A model generated the notes under the pieces. That model ran no database searches. It was not told where the DNA came from and saw nothing but the letters and a program-made list of their open reading frames with translations. 64,000 bases of DNA from Planctomycetales bacterium (GTDB lineage: Bacteria > Planctomycetota > Planctomycetia > Planctomycetales > Planctomycetaceae): assembly GCA_026400835.1 (NCBI GenBank), contig JAPLOA010000049.1:1-64000 (forward strand), given 5' to 3'. The position numbers were made by a program, and so were the translations under genes. Below, piece by piece: positions 1 to 8,275 of the stretch. Each line of letters opens with the position of its first letter. The stretch's first letter is position 1.

Positions 1-1
1 C

Positions 2-793
2 AATCCAGATCACTGGATGGCAGAGAACTGGAATCAATTGGTCGATGATCTGATTCCTTTCGGAGTCGCTCAGTTGTGTTTCTTCGATGCCGAGAAAATT
101 CGATTCCTCGCCGAGGACGAAACCAGCAACGTGGCACTTGGTGATGCCATTAAGGCACTTCTGGGCCTGGATCTGGCCGAGCGTCTGGTGGCCGATTCAA
201 CCGTGCTGGAAGGACGACTGGCGAAGATGTCCCACGACCAAAACGCTCGTGTTGGGGCGTTGGTGGGGCGAACTCAGGACACGATGCGAGAATTCCTGCG
301 TCGGGCCACCGAACGCAAGATTGCTCGTCTGTCAGATCTGGTCACGACGTCGTTTCGATATCTGCTGCGGAAGCAGAAGCTGGTCGAGCGAGTGGTGATC
401 GATCCAACGGACTTCTCAATCACTCTGATGGATCAGTCGGGAGCTGTACTGCCTAAGGACCGGCTTAGTGAGGGCGAAAAGCAGATCTTTGCAATCAGCG
501 TGTTGTGGGGATTGTCGCAGGCATCGGCTCGTCCGTTACCGGCGATCATTGATACGCCGATGGGACGACTGGATTCCGAGCATCGCAAACAACTGGTGGA
601 ACGCTACTTTCCGCACGCCAGTCATCAGGTCATCATCCTGTCGACGGATACAGAGATCGAGGTCAACTACTTCGAACAGCTCCAGCCGAGTGTCGCTCGC
701 GCGTATCACTTGAACTACGACGAAACTGGCCGGATGACGAATGTGGAAGAAGGCTACTTTTGGAAGGCTGCGGACGCGAAGGTGACAGCATGA
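2..793 (+). CDS. dndD: DNA phosphorothioation protein DndD, C-terminal part (5' end outside window)
   Basis: The frame is open from the first bases of the window, so only about the last 263 residues of a protein usually near 650-700 residues are present. The C-terminal half of an SMC/Rad50-type ATPase is visible: an ABC signature 'LSEGEKQIFAIS' followed by a Walker B/D-loop stretch 'PAIIDTPMGRLDSEHR', then 'IILSTDTEI'. This combination, plus the dndE gene directly after it, identifies DndD. In the dnd pathway DndD supplies ATP hydrolysis and probable DNA structural work to the DndC-DndE complex that replaces a non-bridging phosphate oxygen with sulphur. Its stop overlaps the next start (ATGA), so translation is coupled. 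dndB and dndC would be expected upstream, outside the window. Confidence 0.9.
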   Translation, partial: NPDHWMAENWNQLVDDLIPFGVAQLCFFDAEKIRFLAEDETSNVALGDAIKALLGLDLAERLVADSTVLEGRLAKMSHDQNARVGALVGRTQDTMREFLRRATERKIARLSDLVTTSFRYLLRKQKLVERVVIDPTDFSITLMDQSGAVLPKDRLSEGEKQIFAISVLWGLSQASARPLPAIIDTPMGRLDSEHRKQLVERYFPHASHQVIILSTDTEIEVNYFEQLQPSVARAYHLNYDETGRMTNVEEGYFWKAADAKVTA

Positions 794-1170
794 GCATAAA
801 ACAAGTCCGCCTGTCCAATCAGGCCAAAGAACAACTGATTCGACTGAAGACCCGCACGGGCATCCAGCAATGGAATATTCTCTGCCGCTGGGCTTTGTGT
901 CTGTCGCTGAAAGAGAAAACGCCGCCGACACCGATTGATATCCCGGCCGACAGCAATGTCGAAATGACATGGCAGGTGTTTGGCGGGGAACATAATGAGC
1001 TTTACCTTGCACTGCTGAAGCAGCGTTGCAAAAACGATGGACTGGATGTCAGCTTCGAAACTTTGAACCGGCAACTGCGACTCCATCTGCATCGTGGCAT
1101 CGGCTACATGGCGGTGCATGGCTTCATCAAGCGAGTGGATGATCTGGTACGTCTGACGAAGGAAGCATGA
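790..1170 (+). CDS. dndE: DNA phosphorothioation protein DndE
   Basis: This 126-residue protein starts at the ATG that overlaps the dndD stop codon by 4 bases. Length, position and sequence fit DndE (DUF1832): an N-terminal 'VRLSNQAKEQLIRLKTRTGI' segment and a C-terminal 'LHLHRGIGYM' segment rich in basic residues. DndE is a small tetrameric protein that binds nicked DNA and is part of the phosphorothioate modification complex with DndC and DndD. Its stop again overlaps the following start (ATGA), so dndD, dndE and the next gene form one transcription unit. No restriction partner (dndFGH) lies between here and the tRNA. Confidence 0.88.
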   Translation: MSIKQVRLSNQAKEQLIRLKTRTGIQQWNILCRWALCLSLKEKTPPTPIDIPADSNVEMTWQVFGGEHNELYLALLKQRCKNDGLDVSFETLNRQLRLHLHRGIGYMAVHGFIKRVDDLVRLTKEA

Positions 1171-1436
1171 GCAGAAAAGGGGGCATGATCATGGCGAAGA
1201 AAACTCTGGCAACTGTGATTATGGAAGTGCTGACGGCAAATGGTTCTCCCATGACCGCCGCGGAAGTTCATTCTGCCATCACCAAAGGTAACCTCTTCGA
1301 ATTCAACTCCAAAGACCCGGTGGGTATCGTTCGTAGTGCCCTCTCACGCCACAGCGTCGAGAACCAGCATTCCTGTGCTTCGAAGACGAAACACTTCAGC
1401 CAGCTTCCAGACGGTCGGTTTGCTAAGTTGAAATAG
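1167..1436 (+). CDS. HARE-HTH domain protein coupled to dndE
   Basis: This 89-residue basic protein is essentially a single winged-helix domain: 'MTAAEVHSAITKGNLFEF', a central 'VRSALSRHS', and a C-terminal 'HFSQLPDGRFAKL'. The pattern is that of the HARE-HTH family (Pfam HB1, ASXL, restriction endonuclease HTH). That family is fused to or neighbours restriction and DNA-modification enzymes and is proposed to sense DNA modification. The first ATG overlaps the dndE stop (ATGA). A second ATG at 1185, giving MIMAKK, is an alternative start. The tight coupling suggests it works with the phosphorothioation machinery, for example as a reader or regulator, but that role is inferred from context only. 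Confidence 0.75.
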   Translation: MSRKGGMIMAKKTLATVIMEVLTANGSPMTAAEVHSAITKGNLFEFNSKDPVGIVRSALSRHSVENQHSCASKTKHFSQLPDGRFAKLK

Positions 1437-1585
1437 ACCGCCTTTGATGAGGATTCCCCAGACCAAACGCCGCTCAAGCAGTTTGTAGGGCGGCGTATCC
1501 GGTTGCCTCGGGAAGAACGGCATTGGCCGTTGATGACGAACCTGGCAACCCATCGCAAGTTGCATGGGTTTTGATTGCTGATCCG

Positions 1586-1606
1586 CCACCTGGCCTGCCC
1601 AGGTGG
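1586..1606. repeat. Short perfect palindrome in intergenic region
   Basis: CCACCTGG and CCAGGTGG flank a 5-base spacer, forming an 8-bp hairpin about 150 bases after the HARE-HTH stop. There is no T-run, so it is not a convincing terminator. The interval 1437-2099 holds no supportable gene, only this hairpin and the two repeats below. Confidence 0.4.
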
Positions 1607-1751
1607 TTTAACGGCCTCTGCACCAGTCGAAACGAGGGCTGTCGTGCAAAAGCCTGCTTTGAAGTTGCGATGTTCAAGACTGTGGCAGATCAACGGCGAG
1701 AAAATACAGGGGATATCATAACCCGACGCGTCACGGCTTGTTGATTTAGTT

Positions 1752-1816
1752 GTTTAACCGGCAAGCCGCAGGCGTTGCCGCTGGATTTCGCCTACTCCTG
1801 CGGCTCGCCGTTAAAC
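1752..1816. repeat. Palindromic intergenic repeat, GTTTAACGGCAAGCCGCAGG family (copy 1)
   Basis: GTTTAAC-CGGCAAGCCGCAGGCG pairs imperfectly with CCTGCGGCTCGCCGTTAAAC across a short loop. A much cleaner copy lies at 39826-39889 and a half copy at 31898-31919, so this is a dispersed REP-like family. Confidence 0.75.
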
Positions 1817-1885
1817 GAAAACGATCAATAGACGACTCAATCAACACCCCGCTGACGCGTTCCGGCTGATTGATTCAACGCGCCG

Positions 1886-1944
1886 GTGAGCGAGGGATTT
1901 CCCGAAACACTGCGGCAAACGCAAAAGCACTATCCCTCGCTCAC
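1886..1944. repeat. Inverted repeat of 13 bp
   Basis: GTGAGCGAGGGAT at 1886-1898 is matched exactly in inverted orientation by ATCCCTCGCTCAC at 1932-1944. It is a stem-loop with a 33-base loop in non-coding DNA upstream of the tRNA. Its function is unknown. Confidence 0.6.
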
Positions 1945-2099
1945 GCAGCGGGTTGGGATTAAATCAACAGGCTGTTTATTCCAATGGGGGCCACCGCAGT
2001 GGGCCGGGCCGGTTGGCTTGGCATTGCCATCGCAAGAATTCCGAAAACGGTCGTCGTCGCGGGTGTCGTCGATCCACGGCCATGTTATCCTACTCACAC

Positions 2100-2177
<78 letters not shown>

Positions 2178-2200
2178 GTAAAGCCTTGTTCCTGAAGACG

Positions 2201-3379
2201 TTATGCTTCGGATTCAAGGCTTTCTTCGTTTGCTGTTTCGGGTCGTGGTAGCGATTTGGTAGAAGAATCGAGCTTCCGGTCGAAGGCCGACCAGACAGCT
2301 TCCGCCATATCATCAGCGTTCGATTGAACGTAGAAGGTCAGCGTCGTTGTGATGGAAGCGTGTCGCATTAGCTGCTGGAGGACGTGCGGCTTTACCCTGT
2401 CTGCCCAACGAAGGCCAAAAGACCTCCGAAGGTCGTGAGCGGAAGCTGTCTTCTTCTCCGCGACCTTCACTCCAGCCTTGTTTCCGATGGAGCTGATAAT
2501 CGGGGACACTGTGTCGACCCTTGCTGGTTTTCGGCTGTTCCGCTGCCACTTCAGCTTAAAGACCAGTCCTTCCCGTTCGGACTCCGGAACTGTCTGGAGA
2601 AGCTCCGCTGCCTCTGGAGCAAGTGGAAGGGTTCTGTCCTTCCCGCCTTTCTCTGCCGTTCCCTGAATTTGGAGGAAAGGTCTTTTCCCTGACAGGTCGA
2701 CCATTAGGTCCTTCGGGTTATCCCAGCTGAGCTTCAGAGCTTCCCCAAGTCGAAGGCCGGACCACCAGAGACCCTTCAGAAGGAACTTCCAGCTTTCGAC
2801 CTGTTCGGCTCCAACCACCTTCCCGACATTCGACAGCATTCGTTCGAATTCTTCGGTCGTGACTGCTCTTCCTTTCGCTTTGCCGGAGCTGGTCCCCTTC
2901 GGCATTCGGATTGAGGGACAGTCCATAAGCAGTTTCTGACCGACTGACCAGCGAAGAGCGGCTTTCAGGTGTCGAAGGTGACGTGCCACAGTATGTTTTG
3001 ACAGTCCTTCGGCAAGGCAGAGGGTCGTGAAGCTGTTCAGCTTGTCTTCTGTCACAGACTGCAAAGTCGAAGGACGGAGCAGCGTCTCCAGCTTCTTAGC
3101 AGCTTCCTGAAAGGCTTTGACAGAAGCCGGAGCAAGGTCGAACATCCCTTCGGTTTCGTACTTCTTCCGGAAGTCCTTCCACTTCATCTTCCGCGTTGCT
3201 CTCCATTGCCCTTCCCGGAGTTCCGCTTCGATTCTTCCGGCTTCGCGTTCCGCTTCCCGTTTGTTTACGGTTCCCAGCGTCTTGCGATGTTTGTGTCCTG
3301 TCCGAGGGTCGGTGAACTCCGCTTCGAAGTTCTTCCGTCCTTTCCGTTTGAAAATATGAACCTTCAGAGAATTGACCAT
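2201..3379 (-). CDS. int: Tyrosine recombinase (integrase) of the element
   Basis: This 392-residue tyrosine recombinase catalyses site-specific integration into and excision from the tRNA gene. An N-terminal arm-binding-like domain (1-60, 'KTLGTVNKREAEREA') is followed by a SAM-like core-binding domain (about 80-165) and a catalytic domain. The catalytic set is visible: R210 in 'SGLRLGEALKL', a lysine in 'AEKGGKDRTLPL' (244-250), H315-R318 in 'AHDLRRSFGLRWA', H340 in 'LMRHASITTT' and nucleophile Y350 in 'LTFYV'. The ATG has a GGAG ribosome-binding site 8 bases upstream. The stop lies 24 bases from attL, the usual arrangement in tRNA-targeting islands. Confidence 0.95.
   Translation of the reverse strand: MVNSLKVHIFKRKGRKNFEAEFTDPRTGHKHRKTLGTVNKREAEREAGRIEAELREGQWRATRKMKWKDFRKKYETEGMFDLAPASVKAFQEAAKKLETLLRPSTLQSVTEDKLNSFTTLCLAEGLSKHTVARHLRHLKAALRWSVGQKLLMDCPSIRMPKGTSSGKAKGRAVTTEEFERMLSNVGKVVGAEQVESWKFLLKGLWWSGLRLGEALKLSWDNPKDLMVDLSGKRPFLQIQGTAEKGGKDRTLPLAPEAAELLQTVPESEREGLVFKLKWQRNSRKPARVDTVSPIISSIGNKAGVKVAEKKTASAHDLRRSFGLRWADRVKPHVLQQLMRHASITTTLTFYVQSNADDMAEAVWSAFDRKLDSSTKSLPRPETANEESLESEA
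2246..2265. promoter_or_regulatory. Candidate integrase arm-type site, left end
   Basis: The 20-mer TGGTAGCGATTTGGTAGAAG contains two direct TGGTAG boxes 11 bases apart and recurs exactly at 11968-11987 near the right end. It overlaps the 3' end of int. The arm-site role is inferred from duplication near both att sites. Confidence 0.45.
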
Positions 3380-3588
3380 TTCACTTGCTCCGTTTGCTGT
3401 CGTTGTCTCTTCGCTTTTCGTTCCAGCTGGAGCAGAGACAGGACTCCAGTGAAATCCCAGGATATACTTTTGACCGGTTGAAGCGTAACCTCATTCCGGT
3501 TTTATTCCGTCTCCCGAACGGCCTATCAGCCGCTGCGATCTCATTGAGGTTTCTTTTCTGGAGCACCTGCCAAACAAGGAATCTAAGA

Positions 3589-3981
3589 ATGCCTTTTTTT
3601 AAAGTTCTGGCTTCCCTGTTTTTCGGTTCGATCCTGATACTGTTCAACTATTGTCTGGCTATCACTTTGGGTGTGGCCTGCATTGAGAACTTTTTCAACA
3701 AGGAACTTCATTTTCCAATCTGGCATGCACCTGACGGTGTGGTATGGGGTTTTGTCGCACCGTTGTCCTGGAACAACATTTTCTTGATCACTCCGGTCCT
3801 GACGTTCAGGATTTGCTGGATGGCTGTCAACGATGACGCCCCGCTTGAGTGGTGTCGACGTAACCGATTGAGCTTTCTGCTTGCATTTTTATCACCGTTC
3901 ATCAACTATTTGATTGTCGCAACCTTTTGCGAGTCTTCCGGGACGGCGGTCAGGTTTCTTGTCTTTCCGATAGCACTCTAG
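3589..3981 (+). CDS. Small integral membrane protein, unknown, opposite-strand cargo
   Basis: This 130-residue protein reads against the flanking element genes. The ATG at 3589 is preceded by AAGGA with 8-base spacing, which favours it over longer upstream non-ATG starts. Three to four hydrophobic stretches are visible: residues about 4-30 (starting 'MPFFKVLASLFFGSILILF'), about 45-72, and about 95-125. The protein should therefore sit in the inner membrane. No family is recognised. Its isolation, inverted orientation and locally T-richer sequence resemble a phage moron or cargo gene, such as a superinfection-exclusion or defence membrane protein. That is a guess from context only. Confidence 0.6.
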   Translation: MPFFKVLASLFFGSILILFNYCLAITLGVACIENFFNKELHFPIWHAPDGVVWGFVAPLSWNNIFLITPVLTFRICWMAVNDDAPLEWCRRNRLSFLLAFLSPFINYLIVATFCESSGTAVRFLVFPIAL

Positions 3982-3986
3982 GTTCT

Positions 3987-6278
3987 TCAGCTGACAGGAA
4001 CTTCCGGACTCCAGAGCAGAAGCTGACCGTCTTCCGACCGGACTTCCTCCGCGTTCTTCCACCATCGACGGGAAAGACTGAACTCCACTTCGACCGGAAT
4101 GTCCGAGTCCATCACTTCCGACATTGAAGAGACCATCAGCTGGACCACCTTCTCCGCTTCGGCGGAATAGTCGGAGTCCTCCGGCAGCTCCACCACCACT
4201 TCGTCGTGAACGAAGGCGACTGTCCGAAAGCCTTCGCGGTAGAGTCTCCAGAGGGACAGCTTCGCTCCGTCCGCTGCCAGTCCCTGAAACGGAGTGTTTC
4301 GAGCTTGTGAGAAGCTGACAGAAGCTCTTCTCCGGCCGGTTGTGGTTTCAACCGGAGTCCAGAACAGCTTCCGGAACAGTCCTTCTCCGGCCTTTCGTTG
4401 TTCGATTGCGAAGCGAAGCTCCGGGTTCTTGTTCAGTCCCTTCAGACAGTTCCAGACTCTGTCGACAAAGGTCGGAAGGTACTCTTCCCCGTCCTTCTTC
4501 AGGATGGACCCGCGGACAATCTTCTTCGCAGCTCCCAGGACAGAGGCCGGAAGATACTGGTCCACCAGCTGCCGGTCTGTCTTCAGGTTCTCTGCGACAA
4601 TCAGAGCAGCGTCTTCGCGGAGGTAAAGCTCCAGCTCCGGATAAACGACAGCAATCAGCTTCTGCCGAAAGTCCTCCGCTTCTTCGACGGACAGGTCGAC
4701 CCCGTAAGAATGCTTTGCGTAGCTGACCAGAGACTTCGCTCCGAGTCCTCCGGGAATCCCGAAGTTCAAAGCCTTCGCTTTCTGTCGGAGTGGTTTCTTT
4801 TGCGACTTCGGTAGCTGAAGGAACTGCTCCAGCTCCATCCCGGCAAACATTGCTGCGGTATAGCTGTGAGGGTCGACCCTCTGTCTAAAGACCTCCGCAA
4901 GTCGACTGAAGCCGAAGGTCTTTTCGCAAACTGCTGCCAGGGTTCGAAGTTCAATAGCTGCGAAGTCGACGGTCAGAAGAACAGCTCCGGGAGCAGCTGT
5001 CACCATTTCACGGAATCCCCCTTCTCTGGGAAGCTGCTGAATGTTGGGACTGGAGCAGCTGGTCCGGCCGGTCCTGACCATAGTCGAATACTTCGGATGG
5101 ATTCTCTTCTCTGTCAGACCTCCGAAGAACTGAGACAGCTTCGCAGTCTGCTCCAGCTGGACCCACAACTCCAGAAACGGGTCTTCGTCCGCGTAAGCTC
5201 CCCACCATTTGACGGAAGTCGTCAGCTCTTTTGTCTTGCCGGTCGACGGTGGAGACAGCTCTTTCTCTTCTGCGATACCCTGGAGAATCTCCCGAAGTCG
5301 TTTCTGGTGGATTGAAGGCTTCCCGGAAGTCTCGTTCATTACGAAGAGGGTCTTCTGTCTGTTTTGCTTGAAGAGTCCCTCCGCTTGTGGAAGCTGCTGA
5401 AGCCTTTCAATCAGTCCCTGAACTTTGTCCGCGAAAGCGTCCCGGTTTCGGACCACCAGCTCCCGGTCCAGCTCCATCCCGTTTGCTGTAATGTCTGCCA
5501 GAGCGATTGAAGCCAAAGTCTGAAGCTGCTCTGTCAGCAGTCCAAAGCGTCGGACGGAGCTGAACTTCCCCGCTGCCAGCTTCATCTTCTGCCAGCTCCG
5601 GACAGTAGCTTCAGCGTCTTTCGCAGCGTAGGTGAAGAAGCCTTCCTCTGCGGAAGACCAGTCCTTCCGGAGCAGCTCCGCGTACCGAAGTCGGAAAGGG
5701 TCGTCTTTGTTCAGGTCCATCCCTGCCCACTGCTTCGCGACCTGTCCGAGGTTTCGCGGCCGGGGATAGCTGTCTGCTTCTGCCAGTCCGATAAGCTGGT
5801 CCAGCATCATCGTATCGTGAAGCCTTCCGGCCTCTGCGACAGTCCACCAGTCGGACGGATCTCGAAGGGACTTCTCCACCACTCGGAAGTCAAAGGCGGT
5901 ATGGTGACAGACGAAAGACCTGTCCCGGTGGAGCTGAAGGAACTGCTCCAGCTGTTCCGGCTTCAGGACGAAGGTCCTCTGTCCGTCCGAAACAGACACC
6001 AGGACCAGCTTCGGCAGCTCGAAGCCTTCAATCAGGGTCGTCTCACAATCCAGACCGACTTCTGGTCCCAGCTGTTCCCCGGACCACTGGAAAGGATAGG
6101 ACTCGGACTCTTCCTTCGGCCGGAGCAGCTGGGACAGCTCCGCTTCAGCTTGCCGAAGTGCTTCGACTTCCTCTGCGGTCAGCAGTCCCGGCCGGAACTT
6201 CAGGAAGACCTGTCCTTCTCTCCATCCGACTTCCCCACCATTCAACCGGATTCGATTCAGTAGCTGAAGCAGATTCAC
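3987..6278 (-). CDS. Family-A DNA polymerase with 3'-5' exonuclease, element-encoded
   Basis: This 763-residue replicative-type polymerase has no 5' nuclease domain. The proofreading domain (about 75-225) keeps the DEDDy residues: D77-C-E79, D130 in 'HTAFDFR', and Y217/D221 in 'YAAKDAEAT'. The polymerase domain has motif A 'TVDFAAIELR' (D438), motif B 'RQKAKALNFG' (R498, K502, F506) and motif C 'FVHDEVVVE' (H691-D692-E693). In motif B the usual Tyr four residues after the Phe is replaced by Gly ('NFGIPGG'). The start chosen is GTG at 6278: it overlaps the preceding stop as GTGA and has an AAGGAAAG ribosome-binding site. The longer frame starts only at TTG. It probably copies the element together with the upstream primase-helicase. 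Confidence 0.93.
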   Translation of the reverse strand: MNLLQLLNRIRLNGGEVGWREGQVFLKFRPGLLTAEEVEALRQAEAELSQLLRPKEESESYPFQWSGEQLGPEVGLDCETTLIEGFELPKLVLVSVSDGQRTFVLKPEQLEQFLQLHRDRSFVCHHTAFDFRVVEKSLRDPSDWWTVAEAGRLHDTMMLDQLIGLAEADSYPRPRNLGQVAKQWAGMDLNKDDPFRLRYAELLRKDWSSAEEGFFTYAAKDAEATVRSWQKMKLAAGKFSSVRRFGLLTEQLQTLASIALADITANGMELDRELVVRNRDAFADKVQGLIERLQQLPQAEGLFKQNRQKTLFVMNETSGKPSIHQKRLREILQGIAEEKELSPPSTGKTKELTTSVKWWGAYADEDPFLELWVQLEQTAKLSQFFGGLTEKRIHPKYSTMVRTGRTSCSSPNIQQLPREGGFREMVTAAPGAVLLTVDFAAIELRTLAAVCEKTFGFSRLAEVFRQRVDPHSYTAAMFAGMELEQFLQLPKSQKKPLRQKAKALNFGIPGGLGAKSLVSYAKHSYGVDLSVEEAEDFRQKLIAVVYPELELYLREDAALIVAENLKTDRQLVDQYLPASVLGAAKKIVRGSILKKDGEEYLPTFVDRVWNCLKGLNKNPELRFAIEQRKAGEGLFRKLFWTPVETTTGRRRASVSFSQARNTPFQGLAADGAKLSLWRLYREGFRTVAFVHDEVVVELPEDSDYSAEAEKVVQLMVSSMSEVMDSDIPVEVEFSLSRRWWKNAEEVRSEDGQLLLWSPEVPVS

Positions 6279-8275
6279 AACTTCTTTCCTTCCCGTGTCG
6301 ACAGTCGACGTTCGTTCTGAATTTTGCCGGACTGAATCCGGAGACAATCTTCCTGAAAGCTCTTCAAAGGTTCTCCCTGTCGACGTTCGCGTCGACGTTC
6401 GTCGACCTGTCGACGGTTGTCGACGGGAGTGTCGACAGGTCCAAACATTCGACCGGCCTTTCGCTCCGTTGTGATGTACTTCCGGAGCAGCTCCGGTTGA
6501 ATCGTTCCGGTGATACTGACACCAGCTCTCGGAACATAAGTCACGGGGAAGTCTCCGGTCTTTCTGTCTGAAGTCAGGTCCTTCCCGTCATAAGCTCGAA
6601 GCCACTTCGATTCGTCTCCGCTGCCGGAGGAATAACGGTCGAAGCTCCCGAAGAAGCCGGACAATTCATCGACAGCGACCAGAAGCCCCCGCGAATTCTC
6701 CGCAAGTCTAGCCACCAGAGCTTCGACGGTTGTGTCGTCTATCTTCAGTCTCCAGCAAGTCGGTTTCACGGGAGCTTCTGGTCTGGAACTGGTCCCTTTA
6801 TCTTTCTTCCACTGTCCCAGCTGCCGGTCATATTCGGTCTTCAGAATCTCAAAGGACTGCTTCTCTTCTTCGTATCGACGGAAAGCTCTTCGCTGAATCT
6901 CCGTAACTGGTTCGACAGCAAGGTCGAAAGCGTGGGTCTTCCCGGTTCCTGAATCGGCCGAAGTCACGGTCCAAACTATCGGAGGTTCAGTCCATCCCTT
7001 CTTCACCACCAGACGGTGGGAATTCCCCCCGATTGCTCCAGCCAAAACCGAAAGCAGAGGAACAGCCACCATCGACGGGTCGACCTGAAGAGACCTTGCT
7101 CCATTCTCCACCATTTCATCGAAGGGACTCGGTAAAGCGTCAACGGGGAAAGGTCGAAAGCTCCGGACTTCCACAACTGCTTCAGCGTCCTTTGTCTTCT
7201 TAGGATTCGGTTGAATCCCGACCACCCCGACTTCGACAGGTGGGTCGTCTTCGTTTGCCATTGCTGCCAGATTCGCGACAGCGAAACCGGTCCCGTTTCC
7301 GTTGAATCCATCCCACTTGCTCCGATACTGCTCCAGCTGACTTTCGTCGAACTTCGGGGACTTTCTGCTCCAGTCCATCCACTCTTCGAACATTGCGGAA
7401 GAGTGTTCAATCTCCGACAGGCAGAGACCCACCTTCACCCACGTTGAATAGTCGTCAGCTCTTCCCGGCTTCAATCTCTTCAGAGCTGCCAGAGCTTCCT
7501 TCCGGTCCTTCTCTGAATACTCGGAAGGTCGGTCTTCGTATTGCTCCGGCTTCTGCTCCGGAAGCAGCTGAAGGAAGTCTTCCAGCTTGTGACGAAGGAC
7601 ACCTTCCCGGAGCTGCTGAAGGTTGTCCGCGTAAGAATCTCCCTTCAGCTCCGGCCGGAAGAATTCGACGGTCTTCCCGTATTTGTGGTTCAGCAGTCCA
7701 GGGACTCGAAGAATTCGAGCGAAGTCGGAAGTGGAGTCCAGGTGTTTTCCCTTCAGCTCTTTCCGGACCTGACCTTCCCACCACTTCAGCAGCGTCTGAA
7801 GCTGTCGTCTGTCTTCAATCTTCAAAGGACGGTCGAACAACCACCAGACATAAAGTCCACCTCCGGAGCTGACAATCAGACTGGGAGGAACAGGAAGCCG
7901 GTCCAGAGCTGCCAGAGCTTCTTCGGTTGTCGGAAGGTCTTCAGTCGGAAGCTCCCCTTTATTGGTCCGGTGGTCCTCTCGCGTGTCGATATCGACCCAA
8001 AGTCCCGGCAGCTCCGTAGCTCCGGAGCTGTCCCGGTCCTTCCGATTGAAAGAGCAGCAGCTGACCCAAACATTCTTCAGCTGCGACAGCTCCACCACTT
8101 CACGGGAAAGCGAAGCTGTTTCGGAGCAGCTCTTCCACTGCTGCTTCAGTTTCCGGTCTTCTTCCTGACAGACAGCAAGGAAGCCGGTCCAGTCGTCCGG
8201 CCAAAGCAGCCGAAGCCACAAGTGGAGCTTCTGCCAGCTTTCGATAGTGTCTTCGGTTGTCTCTTCGATTATCAT
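6275..8275 (-). CDS. Primase-helicase-like protein (AEP-like domain plus DUF3987-type AAA+ core)
   Basis: This 666-residue protein probably primes and unwinds element DNA. The N-terminal 70-240 resembles an archaeo-eukaryotic primase: 'WVDID' (D95, D97), 'SGGGLYVWW' (137-145; the usual His is Tyr142) and 'DFARILRVPG' (184-193). A PriCT-like region (about 260-325) follows. A DUF3987-like ATPase has Walker A 'SADSGTGKT' (439-447), Walker B 'LLVAVDEL' (531-538) and 'SITGTIQPELL' (587-597). Family members normally continue for well over 100 residues; here about 70 residues of charged, GTCGAC-encoded tail follow, so the helicase C-terminus looks lost or replaced. The start has a GGAGC ribosome-binding site. 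The stop overlaps the polymerase start by GTGA. Primase activity is uncertain. Confidence 0.8.
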   Translation of the reverse strand: MIIEETTEDTIESWQKLHLWLRLLWPDDWTGFLAVCQEEDRKLKQQWKSCSETASLSREVVELSQLKNVWVSCCSFNRKDRDSSGATELPGLWVDIDTREDHRTNKGELPTEDLPTTEEALAALDRLPVPPSLIVSSGGGLYVWWLFDRPLKIEDRRQLQTLLKWWEGQVRKELKGKHLDSTSDFARILRVPGLLNHKYGKTVEFFRPELKGDSYADNLQQLREGVLRHKLEDFLQLLPEQKPEQYEDRPSEYSEKDRKEALAALKRLKPGRADDYSTWVKVGLCLSEIEHSSAMFEEWMDWSRKSPKFDESQLEQYRSKWDGFNGNGTGFAVANLAAMANEDDPPVEVGVVGIQPNPKKTKDAEAVVEVRSFRPFPVDALPSPFDEMVENGARSLQVDPSMVAVPLLSVLAGAIGGNSHRLVVKKGWTEPPIVWTVTSADSGTGKTHAFDLAVEPVTEIQRRAFRRYEEEKQSFEILKTEYDRQLGQWKKDKGTSSRPEAPVKPTCWRLKIDDTTVEALVARLAENSRGLLVAVDELSGFFGSFDRYSSGSGDESKWLRAYDGKDLTSDRKTGDFPVTYVPRAGVSITGTIQPELLRKYITTERKAGRMFGPVDTPVDNRRQVDERRRERRQGEPLKSFQEDCLRIQSGKIQNERRLSTREGKKL
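6297..6436. repeat. Cluster of eight GTCGAC palindromes
   Basis: GTCGAC occurs at 6297, 6304, 6379, 6391, 6401, 6409, 6419 and 6431, several as GTCGACGTTCG. The cluster lies in the 3' end of the primase-helicase gene and encodes its Arg/Asp/Val-rich tail. Eight copies of one hexamer in 140 bp are far above chance, which suggests tandem expansion or a protein-binding array. Confidence 0.7.
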
